DNA of 64,000 bases from an uncultured Thalassotalea sp. (GCA_947502355.1 CANMZP010000002.1:214954-278953); one strand, 5' to 3'. Positions 8,739 through 17,972 are shown, counted from the stretch's first letter. Translations and numbers: made by a program. The notes: generated by a model not told the origin, from the letters alone.

Positions 8739-9341
8739 ATGCAATTTGAAACGGCAAAGTTAACCCCACAAGAAAATTATAAATTGCTAATCGGCGGTAT
8801 TCTGCCGCGTCCAATTGCGTGGGTTTCGAGTATTTCACCAGAAGGTGATGTAAACTTGGCGCCTTTTTCTTTTTTTACCGTTGCCAGTGCCAACCCGCCG
8901 GTTGTTTGTTTTAACCCGATGTATAACCAAGATGGTCAAGCAAAAGATACCCTTAAAAACATTCGTGAGCAGGGGGAATTTGTGATTAACACGGTAAGTG
9001 CGAGCCACCTTGAGGTGATGAATAAGAGTTGTCACAACTTGCCTCGTGAACAAGATGAGTTTGACTATGCAGGTATTGAAAAAGCGCAATCCTCATTTGT
9101 TAAACCGCCACGCGTTGCCGATGCTGTGGTGAGCTTTGAGTGTAAATTAAAGCAAATTGTTGATTTAGGCGATGACGCATTATCCGGTCACCTTATTCTG
9201 GGCGATGTGCTTGCTGTGCATGTGGCCGATGATGCGGTTTTTGATGGCAAAATTAACAGCGATAAGCTGGATGCCATTGCCCGTATGTCGGGTCTAGATT
9301 ACAGCCTGACAAGAGATCGAATCCAATTAGCAAGAAGCTAA
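8739..9341 (+). CDS. Flavin reductase family protein
   Basis: A 200-residue FMN-binding split-barrel protein of the flavin reductase-like family. The signature ILPRPIAWVSSISPEG is followed by NLAPFSFFTVASANPPVVCF at about residues 41-60. Such proteins bind FMN and reduce flavin or act on small substrates with NAD(P)H; the specific substrate is unknown. Cytoplasmic. It is inserted between the two phasin-like paralogues, on the same strand but after a terminator, so it probably has its own promoter. Confidence 0.85.
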   Translation: MQFETAKLTPQENYKLLIGGILPRPIAWVSSISPEGDVNLAPFSFFTVASANPPVVCFNPMYNQDGQAKDTLKNIREQGEFVINTVSASHLEVMNKSCHNLPREQDEFDYAGIEKAQSSFVKPPRVADAVVSFECKLKQIVDLGDDALSGHLILGDVLAVHVADDAVFDGKINSDKLDAIARMSGLDYSLTRDRIQLARS

Positions 9342-9385
9342 TGAAATGTGATTTTTAAAGAAATTTGAGCTTTTTTTATAATTAG

Positions 9386-9443
9386 TTATTTTGCTCTAAA
9401 TTTTTAAAATATAGTTTAACCATGGAAGGCAACTTGGGTTGCC
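9386..9443 (+). promoter_or_regulatory. Promoter and 5'-UTR stem-loop of second phasin-like gene
   Basis: Candidate -35 TTATTT (9386-9391) and -10 TATAGT (9410-9415), again with an 18-bp spacer. The leader hairpin has arms GGCAAC (9428-9433) and GTTGCC (9438-9443). Sequence and order match the region upstream of 8075. Confidence 0.6.
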
Positions 9444-9476
9444 ATTTAATTTTAAAATAAAAATATTAGGTGTCTC

Positions 9477-9941
9477 ATGTTATTGAACTTATTAAAAACT
9501 AAAGAAATCACAGAAATCGGTCGTCAACTTTTAAACTCAAACAAAGACGTTGTAGATAGCGTTCTTTCTACAAGCCAAAGCGTAGTTAAGCAAGGTATCG
9601 AGTACAACCGTACTGTTGTTCAAAATGCAATCAACGCTGTTTCTTCAGGTCGTGAGCAAGCGGGTCGTATCGTAGATTCTGTTCTTGAGCAATCAAACAA
9701 AATCGAAGAGCGTGCAATCGAAGTATTACACGAGTCTAGCGACAAAGCAGTTGACCGTGTAAACGAAGTATTTGACCGTGTTGGTAACCCAGCTGCAACA
9801 GTTGGCGATGCTATCGATGAAACAGTAATTGAATCAGTAAACAAAATCGTTGAACCAACGGTTGAAATGCTTAAAAGCACAACTGAGCAAGTAACTGAAG
9901 TTCCAAACAAACTTCTTAAAACTGCTGCTCAAGCGAAATAA
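9477..9941 (+). CDS. Phasin-like amphipathic helical protein, copy 2
   Basis: Paralogue of the 8075 gene, also 154 residues, with the same start (MLLNL) and the same C-terminus (EVPNKLLKTAAQ). Differences are mostly conservative (I/L, D/E, S/T), so selection appears to keep the helical surface. Like copy 1 it has no signal peptide, no cysteine and no catalytic motif. A role as a coat or structural protein of a cytoplasmic body is possible, as in phasins, but is not shown. Strong terminator at 9987. Confidence 0.7.
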   Translation: MLLNLLKTKEITEIGRQLLNSNKDVVDSVLSTSQSVVKQGIEYNRTVVQNAINAVSSGREQAGRIVDSVLEQSNKIEERAIEVLHESSDKAVDRVNEVFDRVGNPAATVGDAIDETVIESVNKIVEPTVEMLKSTTEQVTEVPNKLLKTAAQAK

Positions 9942-9986
9942 GCTAAGCCTTTAACGTTATTTACTTGTTTTTGTAAAACCGGAACA

Positions 9987-10023
9987 AAATCCCTGGTCTC
10001 TCCCAAGCCAGGGATTTTTTTTT
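9987..10023 (+). terminator. Strong rho-independent terminator
   Basis: Stem AAATCCCTGG with CCAGGGATTT around an 11-base loop, followed by nine T. It ends the second phasin-like gene. Confidence 0.92.
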
Positions 10024-10094
10024 GCCCTTAATTCTATTTGCTCTGCTATGCTCAATGAGTATTCACAGTCATAATGAATGTTCAGGGGGATAAG

Positions 10095-10253
10095 ATGAAA
10101 AAACTAACGGCGACCATTGGCTTATTACTTGTGTTAACGGCATGTGCACCGGCAGTGGGCAGTAAAGAATGGTGTGAAAGCATGAAAGAAAAACCAAAAG
10201 GTGACTGGACCGCTGAAGAAGCCAAAGATTTTGCCAAGCACTGTGTTTTTTAA
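10095..10253 (+). CDS. DUF3012-type small lipoprotein
   Basis: A 52-residue protein with a lipoprotein signal: MKKLTATIGLLLVLTAC, lipobox LTAC with the lipidated cysteine at residue 17. The mature part is about 35 residues and contains GSKEWCESMKEKPKGDW, WTAEEAKDFAKHC and two further cysteines (about residues 27 and 50) that could pair. This matches the small DUF3012 lipoproteins as I remember them. Ribosome-binding sequence AGGGGGAT precedes the ATG at 10095. Envelope-located; function unknown. Confidence 0.8.
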   Translation: MKKLTATIGLLLVLTACAPAVGSKEWCESMKEKPKGDWTAEEAKDFAKHCVF

Positions 10254-10304
10254 CGTAGACATCGGCTTTAAACCTAACACCTAATATCTATACATACTAC
10301 CTAG

Positions 10305-10331
10305 ACAGGACGAACGTTATGCTCGTCCTGT
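10305..10331. terminator. Hairpin between convergent genes
   Basis: Arms ACAGGACGA (10305-10313) and TCGTCCTGT (10323-10331) between the DUF3012 gene and the end of the minus-strand FadL gene. Only weak T-richness follows. Possible bidirectional terminator. Confidence 0.6.
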
Positions 10332-10356
10332 GGTGTTTCTAACATTGGCATGCGGT

Positions 10357-11814
10357 TTAGAATTTATAAGAGAAACTGGCACCGATAACATACAAAGTGG
10401 CATCGGATTCCATTTGCACCGAATGGCCAATTTTGTGGCCATCAATACTCGCCAATTGTTCGATTTTAGCATCCCCCAACAATTCAATGCTCATATAGCC
10501 ATGCAAACTGAGTGTGGGAGAATATTGATAAAGACCGCCGAAGGCTATTTTCTTTATTTCATCCACCGGGATATCCGCTAAACGGTCTTCATCGTCAACC
10601 GGTGACTCATCAAAACTAAAGCCAAATTGTGCGGTCCATTTATCGTTGTAATGATATTCGCCACCAATGGCATAGCGATTGGCATCTTTAAAATTTCTAT
10701 CAAGTACAATAACCGGGTAACCATCAATGCGCACATCGGTACTTTCAAACGTATCAAAAAATACCCGCTCAAAATCCCAGTAAATATCCAATCTCTCACC
10801 TATCTGGTGGGCACCACTAATGATAAAACGTTGCGGCATATCCCAAGTTAATGACGAATCTTGTTTTTGTCTTGCTTCATCGGATAGTAATTTTCCGTAA
10901 ATATTGGCATCGCCTTCAAAGGTAAAATCAGACATGTAATGATACGCCATGCCAAAACTATGCCGATCGGAATATTGGTAAGTCGCCCCTAAAATGACTT
11001 CTGCGCCAATATCATCGCCTTCTAGCTCAACGTCGGTGCCGCTTCCGCCATCCAAATAATGAGCAATGCTCTGGAAATTTTCTGCCGAGGACTCTATATC
11101 AAGGTTTGAGTTGGCAATGGCGGCCGCGCGACAAGCGGCTACGACAGCAGGAGGCCCACTGCAATCAAGAGCGTCACCTACCAAATTGAACACTTCAGTA
11201 ATGTCGTTTCCCACATTGGCGTTTAAGCTTGGTAAATTCATATCTTGCTCGTACTTACCATAAATAATGCCAAGGCCGACACCAAACGACCATTGCTCAT
11301 TCATTTGCCAAGCGATCGAATTAATAATGCCTAATACCTGAACGCTATTTTCGGTCACTATGGTGCGACTCTTAAACTCCTTGCCATAATCAAAACCGGC
11401 ACCGGCAATGGCTCCCGCGCCAATTCCCCAGGTAAAGTTATTATCCATTGGGCGGATTATACCAAAGGTTGGGATGACTGAAACGGGCGCCACATTGCTG
11501 TCGGCACAGTTATTTTCAGCTTGGCAGTCCCATGCTTCATCTATTTCCCAATCTGGGAAGACCAAACTGAGATTACCACCAAGTTGTTTTTCAGACATCA
11601 ACGACATGGCGGCAGGGTTAATGCTGATTACCGCAATGCTTTTCGAATAAATGGTACTACCAGCATTGGCCATGCCGGTAAGTTGTGAGGTTGGGTTAAT
11701 GATAAAGCCAACCGCACCGGCCTGAGCGCTAATCAAGCAGCCGATAACGGCGCTGTATATTGCCGATTTAGGATAGGATAAATGTGGTGTTGAAAATGAG
11801 TTTTTAAGGGGCAT
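10357..11814 (-). CDS. FadL/OmpP1-family outer-membrane transporter
   Basis: A 485-residue beta-barrel protein of the FadL/TodX family, which imports long-chain fatty acids or other hydrophobic compounds across the outer membrane. The mature N-terminus (GFIINPTSQLTGMANAGST, then SINPAAMSLM) is the typical FadL plug start, with the family's NPA motif. The barrel ends in an aromatic residue (GASFSYKF). The signal peptide is long (about 34 residues, ending QAGAVG). A low-similarity loop of about 40 residues around residues 195-245 is rich in alanine and contains three cysteines. Monocistronic. Confidence 0.88.
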   Translation of the reverse strand: MPLKNSFSTPHLSYPKSAIYSAVIGCLISAQAGAVGFIINPTSQLTGMANAGSTIYSKSIAVISINPAAMSLMSEKQLGGNLSLVFPDWEIDEAWDCQAENNCADSNVAPVSVIPTFGIIRPMDNNFTWGIGAGAIAGAGFDYGKEFKSRTIVTENSVQVLGIINSIAWQMNEQWSFGVGLGIIYGKYEQDMNLPSLNANVGNDITEVFNLVGDALDCSGPPAVVAACRAAAIANSNLDIESSAENFQSIAHYLDGGSGTDVELEGDDIGAEVILGATYQYSDRHSFGMAYHYMSDFTFEGDANIYGKLLSDEARQKQDSSLTWDMPQRFIISGAHQIGERLDIYWDFERVFFDTFESTDVRIDGYPVIVLDRNFKDANRYAIGGEYHYNDKWTAQFGFSFDESPVDDEDRLADIPVDEIKKIAFGGLYQYSPTLSLHGYMSIELLGDAKIEQLASIDGHKIGHSVQMESDATLYVIGASFSYKF

Positions 11815-12026
11815 AATCCCTCCTTATTTGATGGAGAGACGGCCGGACAATCCAGAAATTATAATAGATTGTCACAAGTATAGTAGAAACTCGTGCGGTG
11901 ACCCGAACTGATCACAAATAAAGTCTCTTTGAGCTAGGTGCTGTTTAGTGTTAACAAGTTGAAATTACAGTCAACTTAAGAACAAACGTTAGACAACACG
12001 GGCTAACAGACCCTAGCGTATTATGT

Positions 12027-12842
12027 TCACTTTTGCTCGAACAAAGAGAAGGTAAAATCTATCATCTGTTGTTGAACTTGCTTATGATCTTTACCAACAC
12101 CTTTATAGTGTCTTTCGGCTTCTATGTTGATGTAGCGAATGCCCTTCATTTCAGCAAAAACCGACATAGAACCATCATCTTCATCAACAATATGAGCAAC
12201 CGCTGGATTTTGTAAAATGGCATTCCATCGGTGTTGCTGCATCTGGGTAAAATCTTGGCGATCGGTGACAAAGAATAAATCATCTTCATCCTGCTTACTA
12301 TGGGTGACGTCAATAAGGTATTTAGCGCCGGCGTCCAGTTTTTTCTGATAGCGTTCAATTGAAATGGTACCAATACCATTTTTGCCGTCATTGTCGTAGC
12401 CATTGGTATTGTTGTGCATGGCTACCCAGGTTTTGTCCGGATCTACACCGCCCATAGACGCAATAATAAACTCACTCAGCTGCTTAGCCCGTTGCTCGGC
12501 TTGTTGCAGTAAATTGTGGTTGTTGGCATGTTTGGGGTTGAGTTTTTTTAGGGTGCTTAATCGACCGGCCTTAGTAAAAATACGATTCGGGTCGACGCGT
12601 AACTGCTTATTGTTAACGTTTAGGGTAATTTCACGATTGCCCTGTTGGCGAAGGATAATAAACGCCCCGCCATGTTGGTCAATTTTTCGTTTAACAAAGT
12701 CATGTGCTACATGCTCGTCTTCATGCGGGGCAAAAAACACCCAGTTTTTACCGTCATTAATATCACCGGTTACTTCCAGTTGAATATCACTCTGGGCTGA
12801 AAAACTGATTAATTGACTTAACAGGAGTAGGGTTGTGCTCAT
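12027..12842 (-). CDS. Uncharacterised secreted protein, possible zinc-dependent hydrolase
   Basis: A 271-residue protein with a short N-terminal signal (MSTTLLLLSQLISFSAQS). I do not recognise the family with certainty. Histidines and acids are clustered in ways seen in zinc amidases or carboxypeptidases: FFAPHEDEHVAHD at about residues 37-49, WVAMHNNTNG near residue 140 and INIEAERH near residue 240. The order H-x-x-E ... H ... E could bind a metal and supply a general base. The middle is basic and helical. It is monocistronic, divergent from D-cysteine desulfhydrase. Hydrolase activity is a hypothesis. Confidence 0.5.
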   Translation of the reverse strand: MSTTLLLLSQLISFSAQSDIQLEVTGDINDGKNWVFFAPHEDEHVAHDFVKRKIDQHGGAFIILRQQGNREITLNVNNKQLRVDPNRIFTKAGRLSTLKKLNPKHANNHNLLQQAEQRAKQLSEFIIASMGGVDPDKTWVAMHNNTNGYDNDGKNGIGTISIERYQKKLDAGAKYLIDVTHSKQDEDDLFFVTDRQDFTQMQQHRWNAILQNPAVAHIVDEDDGSMSVFAEMKGIRYINIEAERHYKGVGKDHKQVQQQMIDFTFSLFEQK

Positions 12843-12979
12843 TAAATTTCCTTATTGTACGGCTTGTATTGCAGGCAATCGCCTTTTTTCTTTTACGATA
12901 GCAAAATTGGCTTTTGCAAAAAAGTGCTAAAAGCTTTACTTTCTTATTCATAAGAACAAATCACACTTAGGACAATAAT

Positions 12980-13972
12980 ATGACCAGATTAACGGCCATC
13001 AGCAACGTAGTAATTAGCCATGCCCCGACACCGTTAGAAAAGTTAACAAATTTATCTGCGGCGCTCGGAGTAAATATTTTTGTAAAACGCGATGATTGCA
13101 CCGGGCTCGCCGGTGGTGGTAATAAAACCCGAAAACTGGAATACCTACTTGCCGATGCACAAAACTTAGGGGCAGATACCCTAGTAACTATTGGCGGCAT
13201 TCAATCCAATCACGCCAGACAAACCGCCGCGGCAGCGGCCAAATTTTCGATGGGCTGTGAGTTGGTGCTTGAGGATGTTGAGGGCACACCAAAACAAGAC
13301 TACTACCAAAATGGTAACGCGTTAATTAACCGCTTATGTCATGCCAATACACATTTGGTGCCCGAGGGCAGCACTATGGATGAGTGTGTTGAGCAGCTGC
13401 TTAATAAATTAAATAAACAGGGCAAAAAACCTTACTTTATTCCCATGGGCGGCTCTAACGAATTAGGCAGCTTAGGGTACGTAGAATGTGCCCGAGAAAT
13501 TGTGCAACAAACTCAGCAGCAGGACTTATCGTTAGACCATATTGTTGTGGCGACCGGTAGTGGAGGTACGCAAGCAGGTTTATTGGCGGGATTCATTGCG
13601 CAAAAGCAGACCACCCCGGTATTGGGTATTTGTGTGAGCCGCAGTGGCGCTGAGCAACAACACATTGTTGAGCCTCTATTACAGCAAACCTTGGCTTTGT
13701 TGGATTTGGACAGAGATCTTGGAATTGGACATGTTCATGCGAATGGCAATTATTATGGGGCAGGTTACGGTATTACAACCGAGCAAACCCGAGAGGCGAT
13801 AAAACGAGTGGCGGCGTTGGAAGGTATATTATTGGATCCGGTTTATACCGGTAAAGCCATGGCCGGGTTAATCGATTTATGCGAACAAGGCGAATTTGCC
13901 CAAGGGCAAAATATTTTATTTATTCACACTGGTGGTAGCCAGGGCTTGTTTGCTTATCAGCAGGAGTTTTAG
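12980..13972 (+). CDS. dcyD: D-cysteine desulfhydrase
   Basis: PLP-dependent enzyme of the ACC deaminase/D-cysteine desulfhydrase family; breaks D-cysteine to pyruvate, ammonia and sulfide in the cytoplasm. At 330 residues it has the expected size. GGGNKTRKLEYLLADA with the probable PLP lysine K49 is diagnostic, followed by TIGGIQSNHARQTAAAA and the phosphate-binding ATGSGGTQAG. ACC deaminase is the main alternative; the overall pattern resembles DcyD more. It is another D-amino-acid enzyme in a window that has several. Confidence 0.85.
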   Translation: MTRLTAISNVVISHAPTPLEKLTNLSAALGVNIFVKRDDCTGLAGGGNKTRKLEYLLADAQNLGADTLVTIGGIQSNHARQTAAAAAKFSMGCELVLEDVEGTPKQDYYQNGNALINRLCHANTHLVPEGSTMDECVEQLLNKLNKQGKKPYFIPMGGSNELGSLGYVECAREIVQQTQQQDLSLDHIVVATGSGGTQAGLLAGFIAQKQTTPVLGICVSRSGAEQQHIVEPLLQQTLALLDLDRDLGIGHVHANGNYYGAGYGITTEQTREAIKRVAALEGILLDPVYTGKAMAGLIDLCEQGEFAQGQNILFIHTGGSQGLFAYQQEF

Positions 13973-13995
13973 TTAGTTTAAGTCGCGACTCAATA

Positions 13996-14112
13996 AGGGA
14001 GATACCGGAACTCGCCTTAGGCTCGTCGAATGCCGAAATGCCAAGGATGGCAAAGAACGGATTTCCTTTGTGATATATCTCTAAAAATATCCGGGCTCCC
14101 TCATCGAATGCA
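13996..14112. repeat. Palindromic intergenic element
   Basis: The 254-bp gap after dcyD has outer arms GGGAGATACCGG (about 13997) and CCGGGCTCCC (about 14101) that pair imperfectly, with an inner hairpin GCCAAGGATGGC (14040-14051). It resembles short palindromic intergenic repeats of gammaproteobacteria. A 66-codon open frame over it has no coding support. Confidence 0.4.
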
Positions 14113-14226
14113 ATGTGTGTTAAAACTTAACCACACACCTATTCTTAAAAACAGCGACATAGGAATGAAACAGCCCTTTACGCTTGCTGTCATGCGTTCA
14201 TTAATGGGAAAAATCAATAAATTTGC

Positions 14227-15435
14227 TTAAACCTTCCAAATGATATTTCTGCGGTACATGCCATACATGACCACATAAGAAATGCATAGGAACATAATCG
14301 CAAACGCAAGTGAGCCATTTAAATGACCAAAAGCGGGTACATAAACGTCTTGATACATCCAGCCTTTTAAGGTGGTGCCCGCAACGGGGATCATGCTGAA
14401 TATCCGCGCCAACACGCCTGAAAACATAAAGAATGCAATTGAGTTAGCGCCAAAGACCACAAAAGGTGCGGTCCAATTTCGATAGCCTTTAACATCAATT
14501 AATAACATGCAGGCGGCTAAGACTAAACAGGCGTAGCCAGAAGACAAAAACACATAACTTGGACTCCATAAAGCTTTATTAACAGGGATCCATATTCTTA
14601 ACATTTCAGCCGCCACCAATAAAACAACCCCAGCAATGGCAATATAGGTTACCTGCTTGGTTAATGTGATTCCTTGTTGTTTGGCATGGCGCAGAAACAC
14701 CCCGGTTAAAATACCCGAAAGGCAAGTGGCAATCGCTGGTATGGTAGATAATATGCCTTCTGGGTCGAAACTAAACGGCACCGATTTTTTATAATACAAG
14801 TGGTTTGTACCAATAACTAATTGATCAAACCAAGCACTCAGGCTGTTGCCGTGTTGCCATAATCCCTGGTACACATTGCCAGAAGCGTCGCTATAAGGAA
14901 TAAAAGTCATCATTAAGGTGTAACCAAGCAAGGCTGCTAACGCCAAAATCATTTGCAGGCGTGGTTTGAAATACAAATAAATAAACACACAAATCAAGTA
15001 AACAATGCCGATGCGTTGTAACACGCCCATAATGCGCATGGACATGAGCTTATCATTAACCCAGCTAAAATCGGCACTGCGAAAATTATAATAGAATAAA
15101 GCCAAAAACCAGCCCAATAAAATCAGCTTAACGGTTCTGATTGCCGATGATTTGATTATCTCAAAATTTCCCAGCCCCTTTTTCTTTTGTACCTCAATGG
15201 ACAAGCTAATGGACACACCAACAATAAAGACAAAAAACGGAAAAATAAGATCGGTCGGTGTCCAACCATGCCAGCTGGCATGTTTTAGCGGGGCGTAAAT
15301 ATGACCCCAACTGCCAGGATTGTTCACTAAAACCATGGCGGTAATGGTTAATCCCCGAAACACATCCAACGAAAGCAGTCGATGTTTAGGAATTTTTGCC
15401 AGAATCGTTTGAATATGATGATTGAAAAATTGCAT
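14227..15435 (-). CDS. nagX: NagX-like membrane acetyltransferase (DUF5009/HGSNAT type)
   Basis: A 402-residue inner-membrane protein with about ten membrane helices, related to the catalytic part of heparan-alpha-glucosaminide N-acetyltransferase. The signature region SLDVFRGLTITAMVLVNNPG (residues 22-41) and WHGWTPTDLIFPFFVFIVG (55-73) contains the conserved histidine. In Alteromonadales NagX accompanies N-acetylglucosamine or chitooligosaccharide utilisation genes and may acetylate glucosaminyl compounds across the membrane. Here it is divergent from an NhaC-family transporter and near a MurR-like regulator, which fits amino-sugar or murein use. Confidence 0.85.
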   Translation of the reverse strand: MQFFNHHIQTILAKIPKHRLLSLDVFRGLTITAMVLVNNPGSWGHIYAPLKHASWHGWTPTDLIFPFFVFIVGVSISLSIEVQKKKGLGNFEIIKSSAIRTVKLILLGWFLALFYYNFRSADFSWVNDKLMSMRIMGVLQRIGIVYLICVFIYLYFKPRLQMILALAALLGYTLMMTFIPYSDASGNVYQGLWQHGNSLSAWFDQLVIGTNHLYYKKSVPFSFDPEGILSTIPAIATCLSGILTGVFLRHAKQQGITLTKQVTYIAIAGVVLLVAAEMLRIWIPVNKALWSPSYVFLSSGYACLVLAACMLLIDVKGYRNWTAPFVVFGANSIAFFMFSGVLARIFSMIPVAGTTLKGWMYQDVYVPAFGHLNGSLAFAIMFLCISYVVMYGMYRRNIIWKV

Positions 15436-15608
15436 AGCAAGGGTTCGCTCTATAATATGTTGTTATTAGACAATGCAATGATGTTTAAACGTTTTACTTA
15501 AAATCGTAATTTCAAATAAAAGTTTCTGTTGCTTTATTGTTCTTTGAATAATCTATTCTGTTTTGTCTGTATGTTCAAGTAATTATAATAATTAAAAAAA
15601 GGTTTTTT

Positions 15609-16979
15609 ATGGATTGGTATACGGTATTACCTCCCTTTGTTGCATTGGCCGTGGTTCTTTGGAAAAAAGAAGTTATTTTGGCCCTTTTATTGGCCATATT
15701 TTCGGCTGAAGTTTTGCTTACTGAAATGGGTATTGGCTTTTTATTTACCGGCATTATCGGTACGTTTGAGCGTATCGTAGAAGTGTTTGGCTCCGGTGGT
15801 AACACTCGAGTGTTGGTGTTTAGTTTAATGATAGGTGCCGTGTTGGCATTTATGCGCCACTCTGGCGGTGTTACGGCAATGGTGGAATACATCATTGGTA
15901 AAGGGATTGGTAAAAATAAGCGCCAAGTCGCGTTTATGGCAAACTTTACCGGCATGGCGATTTTTATCGAATCCAACTTGTCGGTATTAACCGCGGGTAT
16001 TATTTCACGTGGCTTATTCGATAAATACAAGATGAGTCGTGCCAAACTGGCGTTTATTATCGACAGCAGTGCGGCGCCAATTTGTATCTTGGTGTTACTA
16101 AATGGCTGGGGGGCGTTTGTCCTTGGTTTGTTAAGCAACTATGAATTTGAAGTCAGTGCTGCCGAAGTGTTATGGGGTACAGTGGCTCTTAACTTCTATC
16201 CTATTATTGCTTTGTGTATGGTTTGGTATACCGCCTTTACCGGCAACTTGCATGGCCCATTAGCAAAATCTGAAGTCAGTGCGGTTGAAGAAATTGCCCA
16301 TAAACATGAGTTTAAACCAACCAAAGCACGCTTTATGTTGGTGCCATTAATTACCTTAGTCGGTGGCATGATAGCGTTTATGTTTTGGACGGGTAATGGC
16401 GTATTAGCCGATGGCAGTGGCTCAAAATCGGTGCTGTATGCAACGGTTTGTGCCTGTTTAGTGGCTTATGGCATGATGCTTAACTCAGGACGTTTCCAGC
16501 ACCAGCAATTGGTTAAAATCGGTTTTGACGGTATGGCCGAGTTATTGCCACTGGTGAGCATTGTTTTATTATCGCTTACTTTAGGCGCTAGCTTAAAGGT
16601 TCTTGGTACGGGTGTGTTTATTGCGCAAATGGTGGGTGATTCTTTACCTGTCTTTATGATTGCCCCTATGATGTTTATTGCCGGTGCGATCATCGCGTTT
16701 TCAACCGGAACGTCTTGGGGAACCTTTGCCATTTTGATCCCAATTGGGGTACCGCTAATTCAAGCTCTTGGCTTACCACCATCGTTGATAATTGCAGCAA
16801 TATTAGGAGGCGGTGTGTTTGGTGATCACTGTTCACCCATATCCGATACCACGGCCGTATCGGCACTGGCATCGGGGTGTGATTTATTAGAGCACGTTAA
16901 AACCCAACTGCCTTATGCCTTGTTTGGCGGGTCGCTGACCATCATTGCTTACGTGGTTTATGGTCTAATATCCTTATAG
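15609..16979 (+). CDS. NhaC-family antiporter/transporter, 456 residues
   Basis: Inner-membrane transporter with about 11-12 helices. The family signature is in the C-terminal half: [21 protein letters not shown] and [19 protein letters not shown]. NhaC proteins exchange Na+ and H+, but family members next to catabolic genes may carry organic substrates coupled to ions. Location between nagX and a MurR/RpiR regulator suggests a role in uptake of an amino sugar, muropeptide or amino acid; this is inference. It converges on the regulator across a shared bidirectional terminator. Confidence 0.85.
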   Translation: MDWYTVLPPFVALAVVLWKKEVILALLLAIFSAEVLLTEMGIGFLFTGIIGTFERIVEVFGSGGNTRVLVFSLMIGAVLAFMRHSGGVTAMVEYIIGKGIGKNKRQVAFMANFTGMAIFIESNLSVLTAGIISRGLFDKYKMSRAKLAFIIDSSAAPICILVLLNGWGAFVLGLLSNYEFEVSAAEVLWGTVALNFYPIIALCMVWYTAFTGNLHGPLAKSEVSAVEEIAHKHEFKPTKARFMLVPLITLVGGMIAFMFWTGNGVLADGSGSKSVLYATVCACLVAYGMMLNSGRFQHQQLVKIGFDGMAELLPLVSIVLLSLTLGASLKVLGTGVFIAQMVGDSLPVFMIAPMMFIAGAIIAFSTGTSWGTFAILIPIGVPLIQALGLPPSLIIAAILGGGVFGDHCSPISDTTAVSALASGCDLLEHVKTQLPYALFGGSLTIIAYVVYGLISL

Positions 16980-17030
16980 AGTGGGTTTTTATAGAGCGGG
17001 TTGTTATAGCAAAGCGCTTTAGCAAAGCAT

Positions 17031-17077
17031 AAAAAAATCTCCGATAGGTTAACAATAACCCGTCGGAGATTTTTTTG
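17031..17077. terminator. Bidirectional terminator
   Basis: AAAAAAATCTCCGA and TCGGAGATTTTTTT flank an inner GGTTA/TAACC stem. A and T tracts on both sides fit termination of the NhaC gene (+) and the regulator gene (-). Confidence 0.92.
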
Positions 17078-17091
17078 TGAGATAACGTCGT

Positions 17092-17937
17092 CTATGGGTT
17101 GCGGTAGTTATTCACAATAGAATTGGTGACTTTCAATTGTTTACGACCTGATTTAGAGGCTTGCGTTAAGCCAATAAATAAAATGTCGATAACAAACTCT
17201 TGTGAGGTTCTGGCCAAAATAGAAGACAAGCGTACTTCTTCACTTTCCGCAATGGAATACAGGTTTGTGTCAGCACCTTTAGAAACCGGGTTTTGCGCGT
17301 ATTTGGTTAAGGTGATCACATTACAGCCATTCGCTTTAGCCTGATCGGTCACTTCAACCACTTCACGGGTTGCCCCCGATTCACTTATGGAAAACACCAA
17401 GTCGTTTTTACCAAAAGTCGCTACGTGGGCTAACTGCGCATGCGGATCCGAATCGGCAAAGGCAATAAATCCAAGCTTTTGCAGTTTGTACGCAAAATCT
17501 TTACCAACCAATGCTGAACCACCAATACCACAAATTAAAATGCGCTTGCTGGTTAAGATGGCGTCTATTGCCGCAGCTAAAGAGGTGTCATCATTTAATG
17601 AATTGGTTTCGTTGAGCACCGACATTTTATTGTTCAATAAAATATCTGCTACTTGAGGCAACTCGGTATTTAAGGTGATATTACCATGCAACGGGGCATT
17701 GTTATTTTCGTTGTTTACCGAATCAATAATCGCCAGTTTAAAGGCTGGGTAGCCTTTGTAGCCCAATTTTTGGGTAAATTTAACCACGCTAGACTGACTT
17801 ACACCCACCACATTGGCAAGCTCTTGTGACGAAAGTTCACGGATTGCATTCGATGAATTCAAGATAAAATTAGCAAGTTTTTCTTCACTGGTCGAAAATG
17901 ACTCTTTAAGTGATTTTAATTTTACGAACGTAGACAT
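17092..17937 (-). CDS. MurR/RpiR-family transcriptional regulator
   Basis: A 281-residue regulator: N-terminal HTH (about residues 1-77, with ELANVVGVSQSSVVKFTQKLGYKGYPAFK) and a C-terminal SIS phosphosugar-binding domain (about 105-250, with ILICGIGGSALVGKDFAYKLQ and FSISESGATREVVE). Members sense phosphorylated sugars such as MurNAc-6-phosphate or GlcN-6-P. The ligand here is not known; surroundings point to cell-wall sugars. A pair of direct repeats just upstream of its start is a likely autoregulatory operator. Confidence 0.88.
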   Translation of the reverse strand: MSTFVKLKSLKESFSTSEEKLANFILNSSNAIRELSSQELANVVGVSQSSVVKFTQKLGYKGYPAFKLAIIDSVNNENNNAPLHGNITLNTELPQVADILLNNKMSVLNETNSLNDDTSLAAAIDAILTSKRILICGIGGSALVGKDFAYKLQKLGFIAFADSDPHAQLAHVATFGKNDLVFSISESGATREVVEVTDQAKANGCNVITLTKYAQNPVSKGADTNLYSIAESEEVRLSSILARTSQEFVIDILFIGLTQASKSGRKQLKVTNSIVNNYRNP

Positions 17938-17972
17938 ACCTGTACTTCTTTTCCTAAAAGCCTATTGTTTTT

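Noticed and set aside
12403..12783. 126-codon plus-strand open frame rich in cysteine and serine
   Set aside because: Lies fully inside the minus-strand gene 12027-12842 and mirrors its codons.
14030..14230. 66-codon plus-strand open frame after dcyD
   Set aside because: Covers a palindromic intergenic element and overlaps the nagX stop; no start signal or recognisable product.
15575..16138. 187-codon minus-strand open frame
   Set aside because: Antisense of the NhaC-family gene; rich in Asn, Thr and Pro as is usual for shadows of membrane proteins.
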